Part shown: piece by piece, positions 1-9,048 of the stretch
How the letters are laid out: each line of letters begins with the position of its first letter
Numbering within the stretch: position 1 is the stretch's first letter
DNA from: Hyphomicrobiaceae bacterium
GTDB taxonomy: Bacteria; Pseudomonadota; Alphaproteobacteria; Rhizobiales; Hyphomicrobiaceae
Direction of reading: 5' to 3'
DNA: 18,059 bases
NCBI GenBank assembly: GCA_025359005.1
Contig: JANYHP010000502.1
Coordinates: forward strand, 1 to 18,059
Notes under the pieces: model-generated
Told to the model about the DNA's origin: nothing
The model's database searches: none
The model's input: the letters and a program-made list of their open reading frames with translations, nothing else
Program-made: the position numbers and the translations under genes

Positions 1-1
1 C

Positions 2-73
2 TTCACCCTCATCACGCAGCCCAATCCCAAGCAACAGCAGGCCCTCGATCTGATCTCCGCCATCAAAGTGTAG
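2..73 (+). CDS. 3' end of an unidentified protein gene (cut by window edge)
   Basis: The first 72 bases are open in frame 2 and end at a TAG stop, coding for 23 residues that end in LDLISAIKV. The codons look like real coding sequence (polar QPNPKQQQ stretch, then an amphipathic helix). Such a Pro-rich, Gln-rich tail followed by ALDLI resembles the last residues of some DDE transposases of the IS4/IS1634 type, but that is from memory and too short to prove. The 5' part lies outside the window, so the product is not identified. Confidence 0.4.
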   Translation, partial: FTLITQPNPKQQQALDLISAIKV

Positions 74-326
74 ACAGGCGCCATTCCCCCGCTTCAATCG
101 CAACAAGTTGAAGCGGCAGGAAAATCGTCATTGGCGACCGGGGAACTTCGGTTTAACAAAATTCAACCATAAGAAAAACAACTGAAAAAATCGGCTTAAC
201 CGTGATTTTCTTTGCACGTACTAAGGCCGTGTTTCAGGCCCCGAGCAGGCGTCCCGGATCGCCGTTCGGAGGAGGCTGCCTTGGCACGCGCCGTGGCGTC
301 TCAGCGAACCCGTCACGCGTCCGCGC
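74..326. other. Intergenic region with an AT-rich patch
   Basis: This gap lies between the plus-strand gene tail and the end of the minus-strand SDR gene, so the two genes converge on it. Bases about 150-214 are markedly AT-rich compared with the rest of the window, with runs of A such as those near 173-190. I see no convincing reading frame, RNA gene or U-tract terminator in it. Confidence 0.4.
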
Positions 327-1082
327 CTACACCCACGCCGCCGTCTTGACGGCGTAGGTGCGGCCGTTTTCGGTCCGCGCGGGATCGGCCATGGCAACGA
401 ACAGCGGCGCGATGTCATCCGGTGTTTTCAGAGACAGCGGATCCTCGCCCGGAAACGCCTTGGCGCGCATGGCGGTGCGGATGGGGCCGGGGCTCAACAG
501 GTTGGCACACACGCTGGTGTTGGCGATTTCGGCGGCGTAGGTGCGCACCAGCGCGTCCAGTCCGGCCTTGGAGACGGCATAGGAACTCCAATAGGCGTTG
601 CTACCGGAAGCCGCGCCCGAGGTGACGAAGATGGCGCGACCGGCGTCGGACAAGCGCAGCAGCGGGTCCAGCGTCCGGATCAGCCGCATGTTGGCGGTGA
701 GGTTGATGTCGAGCGCGTCAGTCCACACATCGGTCTTCAAATGGCCGAGCGGCGTCAGCGTGCCGAGAATACCGGCCGCGGCTACAAGAATATCCAGCTT
801 GCCGAAGCGCTGGTAGAGCGACGGGCCGAGCGCATCGATCTTATCGCCGTGCTTGAGATTGAGCGTGATGAGGCTCGACGGCTCGGTGCGGCCCGTGGCC
901 GCCTTGATCGTGTCATCAAGCTCTTCGAGTGCGCCGGCGGTGCGGCCCGTCAGGATCAGATGTGCGCCCGCCTTGGCCATCGCAATGGCGACGGCGTGTC
1001 CGATACCGCGCGTGGCGCCGGTGATCAGCGCCACCCGGCCATCCAGACGCGGCAGCGGGCCATCAAGCAACGGATGCCTCAT
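327..1082 (-). CDS. SDR family NAD(P)-dependent oxidoreductase
   Basis: A 251-residue classical short-chain dehydrogenase/reductase. The Rossmann nucleotide-binding motif TGATRGIG is at residues 21-28, the catalytic Ser is near 155 (IFVTSG), and the YxxxK pair is Tyr168/Lys172. The usual NNAG turn is AAAG here. The PG motif follows at about 198-199. The start chosen is the ATG at 1082, which overlaps the purF stop in an ATGA arrangement and gives a normal SDR length; a longer frame running into purF would add 31 Arg/Pro-rich residues unlike the family. The overlap indicates translational coupling to purF. The substrate cannot be told from sequence: many such proteins are labelled 3-oxoacyl-ACP reductase-like, and no link to purine synthesis is evident. 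Confidence 0.9.
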   Translation of the reverse strand: MRHPLLDGPLPRLDGRVALITGATRGIGHAVAIAMAKAGAHLILTGRTAGALEELDDTIKAATGRTEPSSLITLNLKHGDKIDALGPSLYQRFGKLDILVAAAGILGTLTPLGHLKTDVWTDALDINLTANMRLIRTLDPLLRLSDAGRAIFVTSGAASGSNAYWSSYAVSKAGLDALVRTYAAEIANTSVCANLLSPGPIRTAMRAKAFPGEDPLSLKTPDDIAPLFVAMADPARTENGRTYAVKTAAWV

Positions 1083-2572
1083 GAGCCGCGCACGCCCGGC
1101 AGCAACGACAGCTGGTCCTTGCCCGCCAGACCGTGTTGGTCGACGAGGCGGGTCGGATAGTCGCCGGTGAAGCAATGGTCGGTGAACTGCGGATTGCGGC
1201 TGTCGCGGCCGTCAAAGCCGAGCGCGCGATAGATGCCGTCGACGGAAATGAAGGCTAAGCTGGTGGCGCTGATGGACTGGCGCATCTGCTCCATGGTGTG
1301 GGTGGCGGCGAGCAGTTCGGTGGTGCGCGGCGTATCGATGCCGTAGAAATCGGGATGCTTGATTGGCGGGCTCGAGATCCGCATGTGCACCTCGGCGGCG
1401 CCCGCCTCAAACATCATCTGCACCACTTTCATCGTCGTGGTGCCGCGCACCAGGCTGTCGTCGATCAGCACCACGCGCTTGCCGTTGACGACGGAGCGGT
1501 TGGCGGAGTGCTTGAGCTTGACGCGGAGCTGGCGGATTTGTTGTTCGGGCTCGATGAAGGTGCGGCCGACGTAGTGATTGCGGATAATGCCGAGTTCGAA
1601 CGGAATGCCGCTCGCCTGCGCATAGCCGATGGCCGCTGGCACGCCGCCGTCGGGAATGGGCACGATCACGTCGGCGTCGATGGGCGCTTCCAGCGCCAGC
1701 TGTGACCCCATGGCCTTGCGCACGTCGTAGACCTGCCGCTTGCCGACGATGCTGTCGGGCCGCGAAAAATAGATGTACTCGAACACGCACGGGCGCGCCG
1801 GCTTGGCCACGAACGGGCGATGGCTTTCGACGCCGGCTTCGGTGATGGTGACGACCTCGCCGTTCTCGATCTCGCGGATGAACTCGGCGCCGACGATGTC
1901 GAGCGCACACGTTTCCGAGGCCAGCACGTAGCCGTCGCCGAGGCGGCCGAGCACCAGCGGCCGGATGCCGATCGGATCGCGCGCGCCGATCAGCATATTT
2001 TTCGTCATGGCGACGAACGCATAGGCGCCCTCGATCTGCACCAGCGCCTCGATGAAGCGCTCGATCATGCTGCGCTTCTTGGAGCGCGCCACCAGATGCA
2101 GAACGACTTCCGTGTCGGAGGTCGCCTGGAAGATCGACCCGGACTGCACCAGCTCGCGGCGCAGCATGTGGGCGTTGGTGAGGTTGCCGTTGTGGCCGAG
2201 CGCGAAGCCGCCGATGTCGAGGTCGCCGAAAAACGGCTGCACGTTGCGCAAGGCAACTTCGCCGGTGGTGGAATAGCGGTTGTGGCCGATGGCGAGCGAA
2301 CCCTTGAGGCGGTCCATCACGTCGCGACGCGAGAAGTTGTCGCCGACGAGGCCCTGCCGCCGCTCGATGTTGATCAGCTTGCCGTCGCTGACGGCAATGC
2401 CGCACCCTTCCTGGCCGCGATGCTGCAGGGCGTGCAGCCCGAGCGCGGTGTGCGCCGCTGCCTCTGTGTTTCCGTAAACACCGAACACGCCGCACTCTTC
2501 GTGTAGGCGATCGGCGTCGGGATCGAAATCGAAGCTCAGGACCCCAGGCTCATGCGTCAGATGAGGTGTCAT
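1079..2572 (-). CDS. purF: Amidophosphoribosyltransferase (PurF)
   Basis: PurF catalyses the first committed step of de novo purine synthesis, moving the glutamine amide nitrogen to PRPP to give phosphoribosylamine, in the cytosol. The 497-residue protein has an N-terminal Ntn-hydrolase glutaminase domain with Cys27 in EECGVFGVYG, so a 26-residue propeptide is expected to be cut to expose it. The C-terminal phosphoribosyltransferase domain carries the PRPP loop VVLIDDSLVRGTT (367-379). Known homologues of the Bacillus subtilis type hold a 4Fe-4S cluster on four cysteines. Here only Cys262 remains; the expected others are Asp408 and a CxxC changed to NPQF near 460-463, so no cluster is expected. 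The gene follows cvpA after 148 bp and is coupled to the SDR gene. Confidence 0.97.
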   Translation of the reverse strand: MTPHLTHEPGVLSFDFDPDADRLHEECGVFGVYGNTEAAAHTALGLHALQHRGQEGCGIAVSDGKLINIERRQGLVGDNFSRRDVMDRLKGSLAIGHNRYSTTGEVALRNVQPFFGDLDIGGFALGHNGNLTNAHMLRRELVQSGSIFQATSDTEVVLHLVARSKKRSMIERFIEALVQIEGAYAFVAMTKNMLIGARDPIGIRPLVLGRLGDGYVLASETCALDIVGAEFIREIENGEVVTITEAGVESHRPFVAKPARPCVFEYIYFSRPDSIVGKRQVYDVRKAMGSQLALEAPIDADVIVPIPDGGVPAAIGYAQASGIPFELGIIRNHYVGRTFIEPEQQIRQLRVKLKHSANRSVVNGKRVVLIDDSLVRGTTTMKVVQMMFEAGAAEVHMRISSPPIKHPDFYGIDTPRTTELLAATHTMEQMRQSISATSLAFISVDGIYRALGFDGRDSRNPQFTDHCFTGDYPTRLVDQHGLAGKDQLSLLPGVRGS

Positions 2573-2615
2573 GGGATGTCCCGCTGGTGGTTGCCCGTCT
2601 CAGGCAGCGCGTTCA

Positions 2616-2679
2616 ATCATAACGTTTCTATGACAACAAGGCCATAGCGCACCGAGTGACAATTCAACGCGACTGTCAA
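2616..2679 (-). promoter_or_regulatory. Possible promoter region of purF
   Basis: The 148-bp gap upstream of purF is less GC-rich than its surroundings. On the minus strand it shows a good -10-like TATGAT at 2616-2621 and a TTGACA at 2674-2679, but these are too far apart to form one promoter. Two further TTGTCA hexamers lie at 2631-2636 and 2657-2662. The repeated hexamers could be parts of overlapping promoters or a binding site. This is a weak call by eye. Confidence 0.22.
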
Positions 2680-2720
2680 AGCAACTGTTGTTTACCACGC
2701 CGGCCGGGAGAGGGCCTTGC

Positions 2721-3254
2721 TCAGGTCTTTTCGGCCTTTTTGGCCATGATCGTCTCGACTTTGGCCTTGAGATAGGTGCCGAGGTTGTCGCTGACCGGTT
2801 CGATCATTCGGATCACGACAGAATTGCGCACCCAGTCGGGATGCTGATCCTTTTTATCGACTGCGGCGCTGAGGCCCATATAGGGGATCAGCACCAGCAG
2901 ATAGGCGCGCGCGACGCCGAACAGGAAGCCCAGCACGCGGTCGATCATGCCGATGCGGCTGTCGAGCACGAGATCGGAAATGCGCGAGGTGACCAGGTGG
3001 ACAATGATCAAGGTGATCAGGAAGATGATGGCACCGACACCGATCTGGGTGATCTGCACACTCGGAATGCCCATTTTCGTCGAGATATCCTCGGCAAGTG
3101 CCTTCTGGAAGAACACGAAAAAGGCCGCAGCCCCCGCCGCCGCAATCCAGGAGCCGATCGACAGCACTTCGCGGCTGAAGCCCCGGTACATGGCGAGCAG
3201 CCCGGAAATGAGCGCCAGCGCCACAACGCCCACGTCGAGATAAGTGCCCGTCAT
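2721..3254 (-). CDS. cvpA: CvpA family membrane protein
   Basis: A 177-residue protein with about four hydrophobic membrane segments. It begins with a short N-terminal helix followed by the family-typical YRGFSREVLSIGSWIAA stretch. The charged C-terminal tail ends in a Lys-rich KKAEKT. CvpA was named for a requirement in colicin V export in E. coli; its biochemical role remains poorly defined, though envelope-stress and bile phenotypes are reported. It commonly sits next to purF, as here. The ATG at 3254 is supported by a GAGGGA Shine-Dalgarno sequence about eight bases upstream. The gene follows radA after 125 bp and precedes purF. Confidence 0.93.
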   Translation of the reverse strand: MTGTYLDVGVVALALISGLLAMYRGFSREVLSIGSWIAAAGAAAFFVFFQKALAEDISTKMGIPSVQITQIGVGAIIFLITLIIVHLVTSRISDLVLDSRIGMIDRVLGFLFGVARAYLLVLIPYMGLSAAVDKKDQHPDWVRNSVVIRMIEPVSDNLGTYLKAKVETIMAKKAEKT

Positions 3255-3379
3255 CGCTTCAGTCCCTCGGCAACGTCTTCGGCGAGTAGCCCCAACTGGG
3301 CCGCTAGCACGATTCCCACGACAGACTTCTTACACCAGCCGCGATTTCCACCACACAGTCTCCGGTTGAGCCTGCGCGA

Positions 3380-4753
3380 TCAGTCGGGCATCAATACGGC
3401 GGTCAAGGCCTGCAGATGCGGATGGCGCTTGATGCCGAGGGTAAAGGGGCTCGTATCAAGCTCGCCGCCGGCTGGAATGACCGCCCGTTTGAAGCCCAGC
3501 TTCTGCGCTTCCTTCAGCCGCGAGATCATGTGCCCGGCCGGCCGGATGGCGCCGGACAGGCTGATTTCGCCGACATAGACGTCGTCGGACGGCAGCGCCT
3601 GGCCCGACATGGACGACAACAGCGCGGCACAGGCGGCCAGATCGGCGGCCGGTTCGGTCACCTTCAGGCCGCCGGCGATGTTCAGATAGACGTCGTGCTT
3701 GGCAAACGAGACACCGCAGCGCGCTTCGAGTACGGCCAGCACCATCGACAGCCGGCTCGCGTCCCAGCCGACGACGGCGCGGCGCGGCGTGCCGAGTGAC
3801 GACGGCGCGACCAGCGCCTGGAACTCCACCAGCAGCGGTCGCGTGCCCTCCATGCCAGCGAACACCGCCGACCCTGGCGCCGAGGTGTCGCGGTCGCCGA
3901 GAAACAGCGCCGACGGGTTCTCGACCTCGATCAGCCCTTCTTGTGCCATTTCGAACACGCCGATCTCGTCGGTGGCGCCGAAGCGGTTCTTGATGGAGCG
4001 TAGGATGCGGAAGGGATGGCCGCGGTCGCCCTCGAAATAAAGCACGGTGTCGACCATGTGCTCGATCACCTTCGGCCCGGCAATGGAGCCTTCCTTGGTG
4101 ACATGGCCGACCAGCAGCACCGCGACGCCGGTCTGCTTGGCGTAGCGGATCAAGGTCTGCGTGGCGGCGCGCACCTAGCTGACGGTGCCGGGGGCGGCGT
4201 CCAGGCCATCGGCCCACAGGGTCTGGATACTGTCGATCACCACGAGATCGGCGTGCTTTTCGGCGTCCAGCGTGGCGAGGATGTTGGAGAGGTTGGTTTC
4301 CGACGCCAAAGCCACCGGCGCATCGCGCAGCCCCAGGCGCTCAGCGCGCAGGCGGACCTGGGCGGTCGCTTCCTCGCCCGAGAAATAGAGCGCCCGGCGG
4401 CCACGCGTCGCCAGCGCGGCTGTAAGCTGGAGTAGGAGTGTCGATTTGCCGATACCCGGCTCGCCGCCGATCAGCAGCGCCGAACCCGGCACGATACCGC
4501 CGCCGGTGACGCGATCGACCTCGGGCATCGACGTCGGCATGCGCGGCGCCTCCCGCGTCGAGCCGGCCAACGTCTCCATCACGATGGTGCGGCCCTTGGC
4601 GGACGACTTGAGCCCAGAGCCGGGGGTGGCCGCGACATCGGCTTCCTCGGCCAGGGTGTTCCACTCGCCGCAGCCGGCGCACTTGCCCATCCACTTGGAG
4701 TGGGACACGCCGCAGTTCTGGCAGACGAATTGCGTTTTAGCAGGTTTGGCCAT
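3380..4753 (-). pseudogene. radA: DNA repair protein RadA, interrupted by an in-frame amber codon
   Basis: RadA (Sms) is a RecA-like ATPase that helps branch migration and processing of recombination intermediates. The frame is continuous from the ATG at 4753 to the TGA at 3380 except for one TAG at 4175-4177 (codon 193). Upstream of it are the C4 zinc finger (CQNCG and CAGCG, about residues 11-28), Walker A GGEPGIGKST (96-105) and Walker B LVVIDS (170-175). Downstream are the RadA signature KNRFG (about 255-259) and the Lon-protease-like C-terminal domain. Family members normally read GTVSQVR here, so TAG replaces an expected glutamine CAG by one C-to-T change. The codon right after the stop is GTG, but restarting there would lose the zinc finger and Walker A. 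A true nonsense mutation, a sequencing error or an amber suppressor are all possible. Nothing else looks decayed. Confidence 0.9.
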
Positions 4754-4896
4754 GAGGGACTCGAGGGGGTGTGCAGCTGTCCGCCTCTTGCGCCGCCACA
4801 GCCTCGAGGTCAAATGCGGGTGCCATTGGCGCCAGCCCACCCCAGACGGGTTTCAAAAGGGCCGGAGCGCGATCGTCCAGATCGACGCAAGGACGG

Positions 4897-5367
4897 TTAC
4901 TTGTCCGTGCGCTCAGGCATCGTTGTCGGTGGTGTGCCCTCGCTGATGCCGTAGCGGTCGGCGGCCCATTTCTCGAGCGGCCCGCCGAGCGTGAGGAGCG
5001 CAACGGCAAGCCCATAGCCGATGGCGGTGACGAGCCAGACGCCGAGGCCACAGAGAATGCCGCAGGCGGCGGCCACCCAGACCGTGGCTGCGGTTGTGAG
5101 GCCGTGCACCGCTTTGTGCCCCTGTCCACGCACGATGACGCCGGCCCCGATGAAGCCGATGCCGGTCAGGATGCCCTGGATGATACGCGAGACGGACGCC
5201 GGATCAAGACGGTCCGTGGCACCCGTGACGATGCTCGCGGCAACGATGGAAACAAGGCCCAGTGTGCGGACACCGGCACTTTTCCGGTGCAGAAAGCGGT
5301 TGAGCCCCAGGCCGCCGCCGAGCACGGCAGCGACGCCGAGGCGCAACACGATGTCGGTGGCGTCCAC
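4897..5367 (-). CDS. MgtC/SapB family membrane protein
   Basis: A 156-residue, very hydrophobic protein with four to five membrane segments and the family motifs: a Gly-rich first helix (VLGGGLGLNRFLHRKSAG), RTLGLVS, and the conserved GIGFIGAG followed by a VHGLTTAATVWV stretch. MgtC proteins support growth at low magnesium and, in intracellular pathogens, survival in macrophages; SapB-type homologues are widespread and often uncharacterised. The usual acidic residue of the first-loop G-x-x-R-E motif is not present in standard form. The start is the GTG at 5367, 13 bases after the ftsH stop, so the two genes are probably co-transcribed. The tail after the last helix is short and polar, with no C-terminal ACT-like domain, unlike longer MgtC proteins. 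Confidence 0.87.
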   Translation of the reverse strand: MDATDIVLRLGVAAVLGGGLGLNRFLHRKSAGVRTLGLVSIVAASIVTGATDRLDPASVSRIIQGILTGIGFIGAGVIVRGQGHKAVHGLTTAATVWVAAACGILCGLGVWLVTAIGYGLAVALLTLGGPLEKWAADRYGISEGTPPTTMPERTDK

Positions 5368-5380
5368 CCGCCGCGGCCGC

Positions 5381-7309
<1,929 letters not shown>

Positions 7310-7370
7310 GACGCCCCTTCAGGCTGGTCGGTCGGGCCGGAGGTGAGGATCGGCCGGCTGTGCTGCGCTG

Positions 7371-7411
7371 TATGTCGTCTTGGCGGTGTCATACGTCAAG
7401 CGGTGACGTAT
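7371..7411 (-). promoter_or_regulatory. Possible ftsH promoter overlapped by an inverted repeat
   Basis: On the minus strand a TTGACG (7394-7399) stands 17 bases before GACATA (7371-7376), a plausible alphaproteobacterial -35/-10 pair about 60-90 bases before the ftsH start. The -35 lies inside a perfect 8-bp inverted repeat, ATACGTCA and TGACGTAT (7391-7398 and 7404-7411, five-base spacer), which would suit a dimeric regulator. The -10 is weak. I see no good match to the RpoH consensus. Confidence 0.33.
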
Positions 7412-7550
7412 CGAGGCATAAAGCACGGCGGCAGTGGCGTCCTGATGGTCACGACCGGCCACGTCGTGGAAGCAGCCAATGCAGCATCCGTGCCGTTGCA
7501 TTGCGGTTAATCTAGGTAGCGGCAGGCGGTTTGCCAAGCGCCCTCGGTAG

Positions 7551-7572
7551 AAAAGCCTCCGCACAAGTGCGG
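7551..7572 (-). terminator. Intrinsic terminator after tilS
   Basis: On the minus strand the transcript would fold as CCGCA-CTTG-TGCGG (7559-7572; six pairs with a two-base loop is also possible), followed after GAGG by a run of four T (7551-7554). It sits 36-57 bases past the tilS stop. The stem is short, so the call is moderate. Confidence 0.5.
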
Positions 7573-7607
7573 CCTGTTTGGTATGCAATCGGCCGGCGCC
7601 GCACCGG

Positions 7608-9044
7608 TTAGACCCCCGGCTCGAACCCGGATGCCCTGTCCAGCAGGCGCCGGCGGGGAAGCAACGCCATGCGGCCCACCGGCCCTGCCGCGTCCGCGGG
7701 CCGCAACAGCGGCACGTCGATCAGCGTGTCGCCAGCCCAGAAGGCGGGAACAGTGTGCACAATGTCGGCTCTGACGCCGGCCGGCGCAATGCCGCGGGCG
7801 CGCGCCTCGGCCAGCCCTGCGGCCCCAAGCTGCGCAACGCGCAGCGATGACGGGAGGTTGCGACCCTCACAGCGAGCGATCACGCGATTGTCCCACAGCA
7901 ACGTCTGGCCGGCCGCAATGGGCATTGCGCGTGCCGGGCGGCCCGGCTCGCGCAGGATCAACAGGCCATCGGTCGTGGTCAGGATTTTCGTATACCCAAG
8001 GGTGGTCGCGAACGACGCGATACGGCCGCTTGCAGCCGTATCCAGGGCCCACAGATCCCGATGCACGGCTTCGAGGGCGAGGCGCGGCACGGGCTCGGTC
8101 TGCCCGCCGATATGGCGGATCACCGCGTCGAGCACGCGCAGTTGGATCTCTGGCGGGACCCGGCCCGGACCCTCCCACAGCGCCCGGCTGAGCGTCGCCG
8201 AGCCGAGCCCATCGAGACGCACCAGCACCTCATCGGCCAGCACCCGGCGGGTCGCCGACCGCAGCGCATCGCTGGCGCGCGCCATCCGTTCGGCCGTGCG
8301 GGCCAGCGCCGCGGGCGTGATGCCGAGGTCCGCCAGCGCCGCCATGGCCTGCCGGATACGCACCCGCTCGAAGGCGCTATTGTCATTGCTCGGATCGTCA
8401 CGCCAGGACAGTCCGCGCGCCCGCATCGTCGCCACCAGCCGCGCTTTCGGCGTCCCCAGAAACGGCCGCCGGATCACCACACGGGCCGGCACGGGTGCGG
8501 CCGTATCCTCGTCCACCGCAAGTGCGGACATCGACGCCTCCGCAAGTGCGGACATGGACGCCACCGCCGCGAGGCCGTCGACGCCGCTGCCGCGTGCCAG
8601 CCGCATCAGCACCGTTTCGGCCTGATCGTCGCGGGTATGCGCGGTCGCAAGAACGCGGTCGGGCTCTGGTTGGCCTTCAAAGGCCGAGGCCAGCAAGCCG
8701 TAGCGGGCCATGCGCGCAGCAGCCTGGATGCCGGTCGTCGGCTTGGCGCCGGTCCAGGTCAGTAGCGAGCAATCCAGGCCGAGTTGTGCGGCCGCACGAG
8801 CGACAAAGGCCGCGTCATCAGCCGACCCGGGACGCAAGCCATGATCGACGGTCGCGACCAGCAGGCGTGGCGGACGGACGGATAGTCGCGTCGCAGCACC
8901 GGCAACCAGATGCATCAGCGCCATGCTGTCGACGCCCCCCGAAACCGCCAGCACAACCAGCGTCGCGGCGATGTCACCGGACGCCAGCATTGGTCGCAGC
9001 AGCGTATCGGCCTCCGCGTCGCTCAGCGGCCGGTCGTCGTCCAT
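7608..9044 (-). CDS. tilS: tRNA(Ile)-lysidine synthase TilS
   Basis: TilS attaches lysine to C34 of the AUA-reading tRNA-Ile, using ATP, which changes both its charging and its codon reading; it is normally essential. The 478-residue protein has the N-type ATP-pyrophosphatase PP-loop SGGVDS (35-40), the family block TVDHGLRPGS (about 65-74), and the ATAHTRDDQAETVLMRL stretch carrying HxxDDQxET. The C-terminal half is weakly conserved, as usual. The ATG at 9044 lies four bases after the cpoB stop, implying coupling; a longer frame would run into cpoB. A 24-bp tandem duplication gives ASMSALAE then ASMSALAV (residues 162-177) in a loop between GSGVDGLAA and the IRRPFL strand. The reading frame is intact. 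Confidence 0.95.
   Translation of the reverse strand: MDDDRPLSDAEADTLLRPMLASGDIAATLVVLAVSGGVDSMALMHLVAGAATRLSVRPPRLLVATVDHGLRPGSADDAAFVARAAAQLGLDCSLLTWTGAKPTTGIQAAARMARYGLLASAFEGQPEPDRVLATAHTRDDQAETVLMRLARGSGVDGLAAVASMSALAEASMSALAVDEDTAAPVPARVVIRRPFLGTPKARLVATMRARGLSWRDDPSNDNSAFERVRIRQAMAALADLGITPAALARTAERMARASDALRSATRRVLADEVLVRLDGLGSATLSRALWEGPGRVPPEIQLRVLDAVIRHIGGQTEPVPRLALEAVHRDLWALDTAASGRIASFATTLGYTKILTTTDGLLILREPGRPARAMPIAAGQTLLWDNRVIARCEGRNLPSSLRVAQLGAAGLAEARARGIAPAGVRADIVHTVPAFWAGDTLIDVPLLRPADAAGPVGRMALLPRRRLLDRASGFEPGV
8517..8564 (-). repeat. 24-bp tandem duplication inside tilS
   Basis: Two adjacent 24-bp units (8517-8540 and 8541-8564) share nearly all bases, both beginning CGCAAGTGCGGACAT on the plus strand. 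They keep the reading frame and add eight residues, giving two consecutive copies of ASMSALA followed by E or V. Confidence 0.85.
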
Positions 9045-9048
9045 CGGT

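Noticed and set aside
327..362. GCCGTC-TT-GACGGC hairpin at the end of the SDR gene as a terminator
   Set aside because: It lies inside the coding sequence (last codons of the SDR) and no T run follows on either strand.
4175..4177. Recoding of the radA TAG as pyrrolysine or programmed read-through
   Set aside because: Pyrrolysine use is not expected in this lineage, and I see no stem-loop suited to recoding. A point mutation or error is simpler, though suppression is left open in the findings.
7319..7588. An 89-codon minus-strand frame between tilS and ftsH
   Set aside because: It spans the predicted promoter and inverted repeat, starts inside the tilS terminator region, lacks a Shine-Dalgarno and has no coding-like composition.
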